Shown here one piece after another: positions 13,701 to 26,700 of a stretch of DNA of 64,000 nt. The DNA is taken from assembly GCA_013396525.1 (NCBI GenBank), contig VWYX01000121.1:528881-592880 (forward strand). Direction: 5' to 3'. Position numbers and translations under genes: made by a program. The number at the start of each line of letters is the position of its first letter. Position 1 is the first letter of the stretch. This DNA is from Chaetorhynchus papuensis. Its lineage: Eukaryota > Chordata > Aves > Passeriformes > Rhipiduridae. The notes beneath the pieces were generated by a model. It made no database searches, was not told the origin of the DNA, and saw only the letters and a program-made list of their open reading frames with translations.

Positions 13701-14902
13701 AAAACTTTCACATTTATGTTTGTGTCTAAGTTGAAGTGTTTAAACTGGATTTTTATGTGCAGATTTGCCATTCATCTGATAAATGCCTACAAAGAGAGAC
13801 ATCTATGGTCTGTGTGAGCTCAGTTTTGCTCAAATACAAACTCTCATTCAGGAGAAAATGTCAGCTTTAAAATTTTGTTTCCTGGAAATGTTAATTCATA
13901 CCCTCCCTCTAATTCATACATTTGCGTCAGTTGTCAGCAGTGAGCTGGTAAAAATCTCTGCAAAATTATCAAGCAGATCTTGATTCTCTCTGAGCTTTGC
14001 AGTCAAGCCAGCCTTTCAAAAGGCATTTGGAACTGCTCAACAGAAGACGTGACCAGTTGACATCCTGAATCGGTGATCTCCTCCCTCACCTGTACAGTTA
14101 GTTCTATGTAAATTAAATAAATAGAAGGCAATATTGTGAGTAATGTGGAGCAAGTTTTTTTGGTCAGTTATGGTGTTTTTGAATTTATTGCAAAATTTTA
14201 GGAAATACATATAAATTAAGAACAGTTTTTTTGATTGAAAAAATATACACTGTTGAATCTAGTGTGTTTCTCTTTAAGAAGGTGACAAGTCTAGTCTGAA
14301 CACTACATTATGTGACATTTGAGAGGTCTGAGGAATCATGTGAGACAGTAAATGATGCAGTAAAATTGTGTTCTTGTGCTTTTTTTTTGGTTAAATTCTT
14401 ACAAAATTGTACTTGTAATGCAACAATCACTTTGTCATGAATAGGGCTCTTTGTCATTTGTTAGCTGACCCATCTCTGCTGTTGCAAAAATCAAAAGGGA
14501 ATTGATTTTGATGAACTGACATGCAGCTTTAGGGTAACACAACCACTAGATGAACAAAAAGCCAGCTTCACCAGCAGTAGGCAAATCGATACTGTACCTG
14601 TGTCAGGTATATGTGCTTATAACAAAAGAAGTAGAAAAAAAAATCCAAAACTACACTTCTCTTAAAATCTGAGACCTTCATTTGGTCTTGTATTTATCTG
14701 GGGGTTTGCTGGCCTTCTCATCAAGCAATTTTTATATCTTAAAAGAGGAGGACCCTGCCTACAACCACGCACATATATTCATATGTACGTCTGGTCAAGA
14801 AATCTAGGAGACATACACCACACCTTTAACCCTGAATATTTCACTCTCCTATAAACAACACACATGAATAAGCAGAGAATACCATTTCTCTGTTTAAACT
14901 GA
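10788..14902. other. unique sequence without recognised gene
   Basis: No CR1 or LTR is seen in this interval. The longest open frame is 170 codons on the minus strand (12621 to 12112), but it opens with GTG, contains no recognised motif and is rich in leucine, serine and phenylalanine. That is what a chance frame in AT-rich DNA looks like. A small tandem echo, a run of A followed by GCTCAG, occurs twice at about 13285-13316. Confidence 0.5.
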
Positions 14903-14920
14903 TGATAATAATAATAATAA
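14903..14920. repeat. (ATA)n microsatellite
   Basis: About six trinucleotide units of ATA follow GATG. Confidence 0.8.
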
Positions 14921-15714
14921 AATTACCATTCATTACACAAACCATTCAAATCAGTGCAGGAGAACAAGTGGGAAAAAATAAAAACCATTACATCATATGT
15001 GATTCCTATTTTTTATTCTAATTTTAGTGATTGCATTTAGACTGGACATCTCATTAATTCTAATATCCCTGCATCTTTTACTTCTGCAAATGTAAAGTTC
15101 AGGAAGCAAGTGGCTATGAGGCTTGCTCCTAACCCATCTGTCAGGTTTGCCTCTTATTTGAAATAGAAGTGGCAACCTTAACTGTCAAGTCTAGGTAGAG
15201 TGGTTGATTGAATTATAAACACAAGTTATGATGTACTGATACATGTCATGTTCTAGAGCATAGTTTTGGATTGTATCACTATGATATCCTTATTCTGTAC
15301 CAGATGCACACAGTTTTAAACATTTCTAGGAAAACGTCCTGGTGCCAGTGTAAAGAAAAAAAAAAAATGCTCTCAGAATGGTTTGTAAAGTATAAACAGA
15401 TAATTAGAAAAACAAACCTAAAATTAACCATATTTTCATTATGGCAGCATTGAGGGAGAGCTCTCTAACAGATATTGCTGCCAAAGGGGAGCCAGTCCTA
15501 CAGTCTTTATTCACCTGAAACATCTTAACTTGCATTAGAGGAAGGAATCAATTGAAGAAAGGCTTTTCGATTAGGAAGACTCGCTATAGTCCATTCACTT
15601 GTCTGCTACACTGCATTTCAGGAAAAAAACCAAACTTACTATAGTTCCCACCACTTCATGTTCTTTATGCATCCTAAATTGTATTAAGGGATATCCAGGA
15701 GTAGGAATATCTAG
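14921..15714. other. unique sequence
   Basis: Nothing supportable as a gene. A short A run sits at 15357-15367. Confidence 0.5.
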
Positions 15715-16097
15715 GGGGCTGGGGTTGTTTATCCTGGAGAAGAGGCAGCTCTGAGGAGACCTTATCAATCCTCTACAACCACCTGAAAGGAGATTGTAAC
15801 CAGGTAGGGCTCAGACTCTTCTTCCAGGAAGCTAACGACAGGATGAGAGAACACAGCCTTAAGTAGCACCAGGGGAGATTCAGGCTGGACATCAGGAAAA
15901 ATTCCTTCATGGAAAGGTAAGTTAAATATTGGACTGGGCTGCCCAGGGAGGTGGTGGATTTACCATTCCTGGCAGTGTTCAAGAAATGACTGGACGTGGC
16001 ACTCAGTGCCATGGTCTAGTTGACAAGGTAATGATCAGTCAAAGGTTGGACTCAATGATCTCAGAGGTCTTTTCCATCCTAAATGAGTCTGTGATAT
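15715..16097 (+). mobile_element. CR1 LINE 3' fragment, 'CAGTGCCATGG' type
   Basis: This is the 3' part of a CR1 element on the plus strand. It starts with the GGGGCTGGGGTTGTTTATCC segment and runs through ACCTGAAAGGAGATTGTAAC, GGCTGGACATCAGGAAAAAT and GGCTGCCCAGGGAGGTGGTG. It ends in the 3' untranslated part with GTGGCACTCAGTGCCATGG and CTCAATGATCTCAGAGG. The terminal octamer-like repeat is reduced to AGTCTGTGATATG. The same subfamily recurs at 52384-52708. It is truncated at the 5' end and noncoding. Confidence 0.92.
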
Positions 16098-17234
16098 GTG
16101 CAAATAAAAACTTTATTTAATAAAATTATGTAGCAAGAAAATTCTTCCTACGTTTCATTAAGAGGATATTCCTAGTTTTTATTTCACAAATCCAAAACCA
16201 GACGTATTCATAATGATCCAATTTACTTTTTTAACTTTTCCATAAATCAGTTACCTATTTGTTCTTAGATGTGTTCATTTGTGTCTCGTGAATGTTAATG
16301 ATATACATGTATTAGTATGCTGTCATGTGAAAAACCTTGATATATTGGTGTCTAAAAACTCGATAGCATGCATGAGAATGAGTAGCAGTTAATTTTATTC
16401 ATAGTTTGTAAGAAAGGCTCTCAAACATATTACAAAAGCTCTAACACACATTTTTTTCTGGTTTATTATTTAACGGGGGGAACAGGGGCTCGTTAAAGGT
16501 CTCTTCAGTTATATAGATCTGTTCTTACTCCTTGGGAATGCTTCATATATTTTCATATGTAAACTAACATCATCTAACGTAAATCATATAATCTAATTGT
16601 GTATTTATCTGAACCAGAATTACCCTGAAGCATTTGTTTTATTCTCTCGGAATTATGTGAAATGCCTTTAAAGAATTACCTTGTTACGGAATATTTGCCA
16701 AAGAGACTGGACCCCAATTCCTTTTCTTTTCACACTCAGTGCTGAATTTCTTTTATGCTTCTATTAAAAATACTCTTGGGTAAATTTGACACAAAAAGCT
16801 GTGATTAAGTAATATTATAATGGTGACAGAAACAGAGAAATCAACAGTTAAAGCTCCCATTAATGTATCCACCTGCTTCACAAAGGTATGCTATTTTATG
16901 TATCAATGGAATGTGTGTGACAAAGCAGGATATGTTTTCTTTGAATTTTTTAACCTCTGGTTGTTTGAGATATATACACATCTCCCTGCTGCAAATCAGT
17001 TGAAAACTAAAAGTAATAAAAGTTGTATCCAGACTCAATTTTGCTCCGAACAAGTCTGCTTGCAGAAAAAAATCAAATGTCTGTGATACTTTTTGTGAGC
17101 CCTAAATGCTACACAGTACTTTAGGTATGGTGGAACCTCACACAAGGACACATTTAACTTCGTAATATTGGTGTTTTACAGGGAGACTCCATATCAAGTC
17201 TGTCTGATCTTGCCATTTGTTGAGCAGCAGGAAT
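16098..17234. other. AT-rich unique sequence
   Basis: No gene or interspersed repeat recognised. An isolated GGGGGG run near 16475-16480 is flanked by AT-rich DNA. Confidence 0.55.
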
Positions 17235-17253
17235 TATAAATAAATAAATAAAT
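17235..17253. repeat. (TAAA)n microsatellite
   Basis: About five tandem TAAA units follow GAATTA. Confidence 0.8.
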
Positions 17254-18160
17254 ATTAATTGCAGCTGCAGGAAACTGTCTCAGCAGATGTCAAGCTGGAT
17301 GATGAGTGGTGCCTAGAGAAATGGCAGTCTTCAGCACCTCCTTGGAGTCAAGTTGGATAGAGATACTTTAACTATACTTTCTGTCAGAAATGTCACGAGT
17401 AAAGGGAGCAGTGCTCCAGTGCTCTCCCACACAGCCCTCGCAGATAGGGGCTGATGCAGCATTAAATGAGTGGTAACTAATAGTCATGTAAAGGACATGA
17501 GGGGCAGTTTCATAGCTTCCCAAATGCTAAAAACAAAGCAAAGTGAAATAAAAAAAAACCAGCCCCGGACCTTAGACCAGGTGAAATAAATGAATTATAT
17601 ATCTCAGGGAATTAGATCCTAAAAATGGACATTAGAGTTGTTGAAAGGATAAGTCAACTAAATATAATGCATTTTTATTCACTGATAAACATCTGTAAAC
17701 TTACCTAAAGAAACTGCCATTAAAACCTTTACTGGGCTCCATGAGTTTTGAAAGAAAGGTTTTGTTATGGACAGAGTATATGACTGTAACATACTTGGAT
17801 GTCCTGTTGCTGCTGTCCTGTTGTGCATCACCTCTGTTAAAGGAGCTTCCCATTTCTAAATAAACAAGCAAACAAACAAAGGTGCCTGTGCCAGGGAGCA
17901 ATCCCTATTCTTAAAGTAATAATTGTAAAATTGCCATTTCCTGCTTTCATGACTCCTGATGGAACTGTTAGTACCTGGAATTGCTCCTTACGAGCATTTG
18001 ATGTTTCCTTTAGCCCTTTAGCACCAAAGCCTTTACCCAGTTCTAGTTTAGATGCATTTTTTTATTGTTCTCTATCCACTGTGAACTGCACCCTATCTTA
18101 AAAGGGAAACTATTAACTCAGAGGGGTCTTGGGTTCACTTGCATGGCCTATTCTGCCCTA
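17254..18160. other. unique sequence
   Basis: No gene or recognised repeat. A short AAAC-type run lies near 17866-17880. Confidence 0.5.
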
Positions 18161-18466
18161 AAGCTAGAGAGAGATGTTTTACAAAGGGCATGTAGCGATA
18201 AGACAAGGGGGCATGACTTCAAACAGAGAGAAGAGGTTCAGATTAGATATTAGGAAGTAACTTTTTACTGTGAAGGTGGTGAGACACTGGAACAGGTTGC
18301 CCAGACAAGCTGTGGATGTCCCATCCCTGGAGGTGTTCAAGGTCAGGCTGGATGGGGTTAGAGCAGTCTGGTTTAGTGGAAGGTGTCCCTGCCCGTGGCA
18401 AGTGGGTTAGAACCAGATGATCTTTAAGATCCTTTCCAAAGTAAACCATTCTATGGTTCTGTGAAG
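18161..18466 (+). mobile_element. CR1 LINE 3' fragment, 'ATGATCTTTAAG' type
   Basis: Plus-strand CR1 3' end. Diagnostic segments in order are GGCATGTAGCGATAAGACAA, GACACTGGAACAGGTTGCCC, CATCCCTGGAGGTGTTCAAG and AGATGATCTTTAAGATCC. The terminal repeat has decayed to CATTCTATGGTTCTGTG. It belongs to the same 3'-end class as the copies at 2013, 42111 and 46110. Confidence 0.94.
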
Positions 18467-19557
18467 GACATGAGCTACAGAAAATATTTCAATGCTCTTG
18501 AATCACAGTGTTTATCCTGGAGGTCAGCTGTAAGATTGCCAGTTGACACCCACTTAACCAGATTTAAAATAGAAGAGCACAACTCCCGCCACCTTTCTGG
18601 ATATCAGATATCAGGCTGTCAACATACTGGACAATAAAGAAGGTAGAAAGGGCTGGTCCTAGAGGTTGAAGGCAGCTTGTTCTATATGTCTGCTTAAATC
18701 CTCTATTCATGATTAGATTGTTCAATGCCTTGCTTCGGACAGACTGGCAGCCCTAGCTTGGGAAATGGGAGAAGATAAACTCAGTACTGCTCTGCAGCTC
18801 TGGGATGAGCAGAGACCAGATCCAAAAGGAACTTATTCCTGCCTTCCAAGAGAAAGCTGCAGAGGAAAAATGAAATTTTATTGTAATCAGTAGGCACTAG
18901 AGGAAAATCAATTACAAGATAAAAAGACTAGGTAAAACAGTTACTTAACTGGTCTGGATGCAACCAAGCTTTCTACCTGAATGGAGACCCGCACTCATCG
19001 GTTTGGAACCTTTCTGACTCAAAGAGGGAAGGTCAAGTTTCCTATTTGCTAAGTCAAAAGTTCTTTCTCAGGGGACTGGGGCTATTTTGATTTCATTATG
19101 TTCTGAATAGCCCAGGAGACCAGACCACACTCAAGTCTGGAACTGCTTTTTAAGTAAATGCAAAAGAAGAGAAGGTATTTGCATGCCAAGGTACAAAATA
19201 CTGTATTTAACTCAACATTTCATATTGCAAGCCATATGGCAGAAATCAAGTTTTTATTCAAAAGTAGACAAAAGAGTTTATTAACGATGGTATAACCAGG
19301 GTAACTAAAGCTTTTGGCTTAAATATTACTTAACATTTCTACAAAAATTATTCAATAAGTTCTAAATAGAGATACTCTGAATACAGTAGTCTAGGATGTG
19401 ACTTGATATGAGACTTCTCAAAAATTCTGAAAAATCACAACTTTGCTGCCAAAGACTAGATATAATTGAACACAATTTATGCCCTCACATCACAGCATCC
19501 TCATTTTGAACATGAGGTGTTAGTCTTTGCAGTGAAGAACAACTAAATACTGGGCTG
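18467..19557. other. unique sequence between two CR1 copies
   Basis: No gene recognised. The neighbouring CR1 fragments are on the same strand but are not one insertion, because the left one already reaches its 3' end and the right one restarts in the coding part. Confidence 0.5.
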
Positions 19558-19905
19558 CATGAGCAAGAGGACAGCCCACAGGCCAAGGGAGGTGGTCTGT
19601 CCCTCCTACTCAGCACAGGTGAGACCACATCTGTGGCAGAAGAATGATGTTGACATAACTGGAGCAATTCCAGCGCAGGGACATCAACATAGTCAGTTGG
19701 CTGGAGCACTCAATGTACAAGGGACACCAAAGGAGCCAGCTTGCCTGACTTTAAGATGACAAAGGTAAGGGAAGGCCATATTGCTCTCTACACCTCCCTA
19801 GTGGGAGGTTATAGAGCAGATGGAGCTAGACTGTTCTCAGAGATGTAGAGTGGTAAATCAAGAGGGAATAAAAGTTGAAACATGAGAATTTCTGATTTCC
19901 TGTGA
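19558..19905 (+). mobile_element. CR1 LINE internal fragment
   Basis: This is a plus-strand CR1 piece from the C-terminal end of ORF2 into the 3' part. It matches in order CCAAGGGAGGTGGTCTGTCC, CTACTCAGCACAGGTGAGAC, CAATTCCAGCGCAGGGACAT, ATGGAGCTAGACTGTTCTCA and AAGTTGAAACATGAGAA. It ends inside the element rather than at the usual terminal repeat, so it is truncated at both ends or its 3' end is too decayed to see. Many small indels mark it as old. Confidence 0.85.
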
Positions 19906-20161
19906 ATTAGGAAATTTTATTTTTTACTATTCAGCAGTTAAAAGTACAACAGTAAGGGGCAAGAGCGCAAGGTTGTGCTTCTGCCCCCAGCTTATGTGTC
20001 TGCCAAAGAGGTGGCCTGATAAACAGACAGCAAAGCCATAAACTTATCCCAAAGAAAACATGATGTTGATGCTGGTAGACAACATGCAAACCATCAAGTT
20101 TTTTTAATAACAGAACACACTTGTAGAGCCACAGGTCTACAGAAACACATAAAAGTTAACT

Positions 20162-20202
20162 GCTTATTTATTTGTCTATCTATCTATTTATTTATTTATT
20201 TT
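20162..20202. repeat. TTTA/CTAT tetranucleotide microsatellite
   Basis: A compound array of TTTA units, then CTAT units, then TTTA units again over about 40 bases. Confidence 0.85.
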
Positions 20203-23200
20203 CTTAATTCCTAGGACAAATACATAAAAAGAGACAAATCATTCTCTTAGCAAACTGGGCAGAGCAATATGAAAACCTGTGCCCAGACAGACTTCCGGCA
20301 ATTCTGCCTGTTGTCAGCAGAGAAGAAAGGCCAGGAAAAGTAAGATGGCCAGGCTGTGTGTGGTTTTGCAAGTAACAAGGTAAAATACAAATTTTAAAAG
20401 GGAAAGGAAAATGAAGAGAGAAGCATAAGCAGAAAGATGATTAGAGTATAAAAATAAAACCATGGGAAGAGGAGGTGGGGAGGTGAATATTCCGGGCTTC
20501 AAAGGTGAACTCTGTGTCCAAGAGCAACATTATGTTCAAGAGCAGGAGGGAACAGAAAAAGCTGCACACTGGCACAGTATTGGGTTGCCTGTGCTGTGAA
20601 GGGAATATGCTGCTGCCCCTGGGAACAAAGCAATAAGAGCTGCACTCTGCTGCACTCCAGCATACCTTTCTTGCTATCGGTGTCCTATGTTTTTCTTTGA
20701 AATCACCAGCATAGTCCTGAGAGCTACACAGGGTCATGACTCCTTCAGAATATAACTGCAAATATTTTAAGACAATCTCCAAATATTGCAAAAATATTTT
20801 GCCCTGATATAATTGTGCTACACGTGTTTTTCTACTTAGCAAGTGCATGCTGGATTTTTTTTTTTTTTTTTTGTCCCTTTCTCTCTATAGTCACCCAGAT
20901 ACTAAATTTTTCTGCCTGCTGAGTGGAACAATGAGAATTTTTTTACCAGTATTTCAAATGTTTTTCACAGGCTTGATTCAAAAAAGGATAATTCTCTACT
21001 ATATTTTTGGTCTGATTATCAGATGATGACAGACAATAGATTGATAAGAGTCACTCAAGAAGATGCAAGCTCTTGTATATAACAACCACTGCAATTATCA
21101 GACACTACTAAACTATTATTGATCCTGTTCACATTGGGTGATAACTGAGCATTTTCCACTTATTTAAAGTGCTGTTGGCCAGAAACTCCCATCAATAAAA
21201 AGCAGTAGACGAATTTCTTCAAACATGGTTCAATAAACAATAACGCACATAGATGGTCTATAGTTCCTTAATGTCAGTGAAACAATTGTGAGGCATAAAT
21301 ATACCATCCATTTGCTGCTAAATGGCTGATTAGAATAAAACAGGAACCTCCACAAGGTCATTTAATATGTAACCCAAGTATCACTGGCAGAACAACTGCA
21401 GCCCTCCAGGAAAAAAAAGAGCTGTTGCCTCATATAGTTTCAATAATACTGAGAAGAAAAAAAATCCCTGTCTGGATCAAAAAAAAAAGTGGACTTCTCC
21501 CTATAACACCATGAGGCAGATCTCATTGTCTTAATCGCAGAAGCAAGGTTTCTCATATATAATTGCATTATTTCAAAGGTATGTAAAGCTGTGTTTAATA
21601 TTAGACTGGTACATTTTGATAGAACTATAATCATAGGAAAAGTGGTCCTTATCAGTGAAATTCATATTACTTTCATTTTGTTCTCTTTAATACTGGGGAC
21701 ATACAGGACGTGATCTGATATTGAGTGTATTATATTTCTCAAGCAGGGCCAGTAGCAACGTACAGTGGACTACATGTAAAACTGGCTATTAAGGATATTA
21801 ACTAGTAATTGCTTAGAGTAATCTCTCTAAATAATCAGTAATTAAAAAAATAAATAAAACGGCTGACCATTGTGATTTAAGCTCAGATTAAAATTGACCA
21901 AAAAAGTCAATTGGAATAGTTTTAATTATTTATGGTGCTGTATTTTCCTTCAACAGGAATGTTTTATATTTTACTGCGGACAAAATAGATAATTTGTAGC
22001 TACAATGGCACCTCTTTTATCAGCTGAACAAGTAATGGACAGTCAAAAATATCCTTTCTCAATTCAAATAAACCATTAACAAGCCAGTTTTCTTTGAATC
22101 TTCTGCCACCACACCAGCAAGACCCATCAGGAATATGTATAGTCTGAATGAGCAGATTTGGTGAAAAACCCAGATGCCTTCTCAGCAACTTTCAGGGATA
22201 AAGTTTTGCATCTTATGCCCAAGGGCAGGGACATAGAGTACAGATTATGTTTTTGCCAGACTACAGCTGATGATTCATGGTAGCACGAGACTCAGCTTGG
22301 CCTCAGTTGGGCCCAGCAACATGGGAATTAGTCTTGAAAGAGCAACTGCTAGTCTTCAAGAGTCCAGCTGCTGCTCCTCTTGATCCATGGAAAGGCAAGG
22401 CAGAGGAGGCAACAGGAGAAGGACATCAGACACAAGTTAAGAATACATTTTAGAACAGCATGAGTACTGGCTTGAAAGCCAATGCAATAAACACACAGTT
22501 TGTTACCAAAGAAGACTATTTATACTCGTGCAATTTTAAGAAATATAACTATGGCATCAGCGAAAGTTCCTTACAACACTATGAGCTGCACATGGTAAAG
22601 AACCAGGGAACAGAATTATGAGCCTAAAATGAATGCAGGGGCTTATAATTAAATCTAATAATATCAAATTAATTGGGACCTTGACACTTTCATTTGAGCA
22701 GTGTGTATTTCTGCCACTGTAAATTAGATGGGGACAGCAGAATACTTTTGTTGCACTATTCACTAGCTGCTGGACACAGAGTAATTCTTATATAAAACTG
22801 AAAAACACTTTCCAGACATTAACAAATGTTGACATTTCTATTTTACATTAAGAAGGCTAAAAAGCTGATTTCCAAAGTTATTTTCTCAGAATTAAATTTC
22901 TCTCACCAATTAGGGAAGGGGTCCATTATTCTGAACTCAGTGATACGACACTAACATCAGACCAAACCATGCAGCACTAAATTAGATTCTAGGACTTCAA
23001 AAGTGTAAAATTCATCAACACAGCCTACAACAAGTATCTAAATAGCATAAACCAGATTTTTAAAAAATTATAATGATGTAAACCCTAGGATCTCTCTCCA
23101 CTACACATACTTTTTGGGTTTCAAGCCTTCAAAATCCAGTTGGGTTTGTATTCCAAATTCCTCAACCAAACACCATTAGTTTTCTTTTGTTTTCCTCATA

Positions 23201-23520
23201 ATAAATACTATTTCTTATTCTGTATCCATCTTTCTGTCTTATTTTAATTCACGCTGAGACTCCCCAATATTTACTTTATTTTCTGAAGCTTTCAGAACTT
23301 CAGGTACAACACCAGATGGCATGGGGCTGTCATAATGCTCCTGAGGGCAGCAGTACCAGAGCTGGAGCTGCCCCACAGCCCTCACTACAGGAGAACGTGC
23401 CCCATTTCAGGCTACTAGGGAGGTCCACCATTGCACAAGTAAACCAAAGGTCTGACCCAACTGCTTTTCAATGCCAGTTGGAACAAAAAGAGATATCTGT
23501 ATGCTTATTTCATCAATGCC
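20203..23520. other. unique AT-rich sequence
   Basis: No supportable gene. The frame at 20848-20441 on the minus strand (135 codons) does start with ATG, but it sits directly next to a homopolymer tract and shows no recognised domain, signal peptide pattern or splice context. Confidence 0.5.
20854..20872. repeat. poly-T tract
   Basis: A run of about 19 T. Read on the minus strand it is a poly-A tract, but no AATAAA signal or recognisable retrocopy precedes it there, so I treat it as a simple homopolymer. Confidence 0.85.
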
Positions 23521-23576
23521 TTGGACCTAGATAATTTTTAATGTCCCTTCCAACACAAAACATTGTATGATTTTAT
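23521..23576 (+). mobile_element. decayed CR1 3' tail
   Basis: TAGATAATTTTTAATGTCCC followed by TTCCAACACAAAACATTGTA and TGATTTTAT matches the final 50 bases of CR1 (GATGATCTTTAAGGTCCC, TTCCAACCCAAACCATTCTA, TGATTCTAT). Sequence immediately to the left (about 23300-23520) may be a more decayed continuation but I cannot align it. Confidence 0.65.
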
Positions 23577-23757
23577 AAGCATTAAAAAGCATTTAATAAC
23601 ACAAGCTGGAATTGTACTTATGAACTCTGTTTTATCAATTAAAAGAAAATACTTAGTCCATTTTTGTTTGTGGGGCTTTTGTTCTTTTTTTCCCCTTTCT
23701 CCCCTCACCCACACTTTTCTTTGTAATAAAAATTTTAGAGAATAAGAAGAAGGGAAT

Positions 23758-23785
23758 TAAACAAACAAACAAACAAACAAAAAAA
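23758..23785. repeat. (AAAC)n microsatellite
   Basis: About six AAAC units end in a short A run. Confidence 0.85.
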
Positions 23786-26700
23786 GACAGGAAACACCAA
23801 ATAAATCATAAGGATAAGAAGGATTTTCCTTGAGCACTGCAATGTGTTAATCTGGTCATTAGCTCTCCTTCCACTTAATGAAAAATAGAACAGTAGACAA
23901 AAAATGTTTCAAACACTGACCCAATTCACCCATTTCAGTTTATCTTCCAAATCCTTTTGTAGGCACACTTTGCTGGACAGTCTCTGAGATGTACACTGAA
24001 AAAAACTTCTTCAGGGGATCTCAGAATGGCAGCAGCCGCAAGATCCTGGAGGATTTCAGGACTTCATTGGCTGAAGTTCACTGCAGATGCAGCACACATC
24101 GTTCACTGCAGAACTGCACGAATAAGGAAGTGACAGAATCCTACCAAAAGCATCTCATAAAAGTAAAGAGCACAACCAAACAAAGTTAGGCTTATGAACA
24201 GAACTGCAAATACCCTTAACTTTAAATACAAATACAGTTTCTGATCATCTAGCAGCAGGGCACAGAAGTGCAAGAGGAACTAGTGAGTGAACAAAGAGAG
24301 ACTTGATATTCGCTTCCTCTTAAGACGCGGAAGGCGAGAAGCTGCAGTTCAGTATCACACAATTATGTGGCTCATTCATTAGTACCACATCATTGACTAC
24401 ACCATGAAAGAAATGACAAATTAGCAATTTCACAGGACCAGCATAATACTATCATTTGTATCACAAAGTCAGCAAAATCTAACCTCCAATAATTCAGCTC
24501 ACCATTCTAACCCAGGGCAGGCCATCAATACGGTTTTATGTGGCTTGTACTAATCACTAAAGTCAGATAATATGCAAGGTTAATGGTTGCAGACAGTCTG
24601 GGGAAATATCCAAGATCTGATAAGGAAACCCCACATTATTGCTGTTCTATGTGTGTATATCCCAATCAAGAATAGGCAAAGGAAGGAAATCAATGCTTAA
24701 GGCAGTTATAATACATCTCTTGGTGTAACATATAAATTGGCCCTTCATTGCCCATTCACATTTCAGTTAATAGATAGTTCAGACATAGGACACATGGATA
24801 GTGAAGAAGTGTAACCATTGTATGTTTGTCTCCCGTACTTTAGATTTATGCTGTCTTAGTACAACAGGCTCTATCCAGTGTTTTTCAATTACTTCACTAG
24901 CCCTTTAAAGAAAATAAGAAGTGATGCTTAATCCTGATCGGTACTTTGTTATATAGTCCACCACTTGAAAGGAACTTGATGCATTTTTCCTCATTTAAAC
25001 AAACAGATAATCAACCAAGATATTCTTATTCTAATCATACCCCACCACTACTTACAGTCACAAATATATATTTCATCTCCATCACCAATAATGAAAATTC
25101 CTTTTTTCAATACTAGTTATAGCAGACTGGTTGTTGGTTTTCTTTTATATTTAGCACTGAGCTATCCAAGAATACTCTGCAATAACTGGCAGACTAAGAA
25201 GACTGTCCTCAATACACTCATGCATATATTTTAATGTAGCATCACTTATAAAATATAAATTCACATAATTTAAATCCATAACTGTCTAGTGTTCCTAAAA
25301 TGCCAAATCCCACACTTTGAAACTTTTTTTGAGTGAATCCTTTTTTCCTTCTAATGTAATTACATCACTTCACTCTCTGCAAACCAAAACCAGGCAGGCA
25401 GTGTATTTAATTCATAACTGTACCACTAAATGCAAATGTAAAATTGGCAGCTTTGATGTTGCAGCATTAAATATAGCTTATCTCACCAGTGACAGTGAGA
25501 AACAGGCACTCTCTTAGGACTGTGAGTTATGACAGCCTCTCCAATGAGTGAAAAATCATCCCTGTACAGCTGTCACTGATGAGATTTTCCTTTTCTTTTT
25601 CTTATGGCATGTGAGTGCTTCAGTGCAGTTGGAGCCACCGTGCTGGTGGCAAAAATGGAGACTGCTTTGATGCAATGAAGTGTGCCCTTTTATTCTGCAC
25701 AGTTTTCTTCACCATATTAAAAAAAAAAAAAATAAAAAAAAATAAACCAACTCAAACCAGAACCAAAACCAAACAAACCAACTTCTTCTTAAGACAGAAA
25801 AAAAAATTGTCGGATACAGTAACTAGCTGGCATTAAACTAAAGTACTATTTGAAGAAAGGATTAGAAAATGATAAGCACACAAAGCCAGGGATCAACAGT
25901 TTTCTCCAGTGCTCACATCATACAGAGCATGACGTCTTTTTGCAGATGTGTATAGGTGCACCTTTACTCACTTCAACAAAAGAAATACACAGTGTTTTCT
26001 TTAAGGATAGCAGCGTAGTACCAATGAGCTTCAGTGACAACTGAGCACACTGTGTAAACTAACTCAGTACAAAATGTCTTTCCAAAAAGTTTGCGGTCTG
26101 ATAAAAAGAATTTGCAGTTGTTGTCTGGTGTTGAGAAGAGAGCAGATCAGTAAGAAGTACTTCTAAATTCTGGGAAGTGAGGGTCTTTTCATTATGCAGT
26201 TGTGAAATAGAGACACTTCTGTCTTTCAAAATACTCTTGGAAGTTTCAGTCATAGCAGTGTTAGATGAACACTGGGTGATAAATACTGGTAAACAAGGGA
26301 GACCTATGTGTCATACATACCTTAATTCACCTGCTTCTGTCTAACTACATGGCATTACATGCCTATAATCCATTTTCATTCTTTGTATGGGCAACAGATA
26401 TTGCAGGAGGACTGATGGCCAAAGGACACAAACAGGAAAACACAGTGTAGTCACTTCTTCCATGAGAGAAGGGTGCACAATCCAGACCCAGTGGGCTGCA
26501 CCCAGACTAAAAGGAAGTGGCTGCAAAGATCTGTGTGACCAAACTTACTGTTGCTTCACCTATTTGCTATGTATCTTTAAATTACTTGAATATGAGTTTC
26601 TTTAATAGTAAAACATTTGGGGGCACCTTTAATCACAGACCCACACATCATCCTCTCCTTTCCCCCTCCAAAATTAGTTTCCTGGAAAATAGCATGTATG

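Noticed and set aside
15773..16012. 79-codon minus-strand frame similar to one at 52429-52647.
   Set aside because: The similarity is explained by both being antisense to the same CR1 subfamily.
20441..20848. 135-codon minus-strand frame with a true ATG next to a poly-T tract.
   Set aside because: No recognised domain and no promoter, splice or polyadenylation context. The homopolymer lies upstream of the ATG on that strand, the wrong side for a retrocopy tail.
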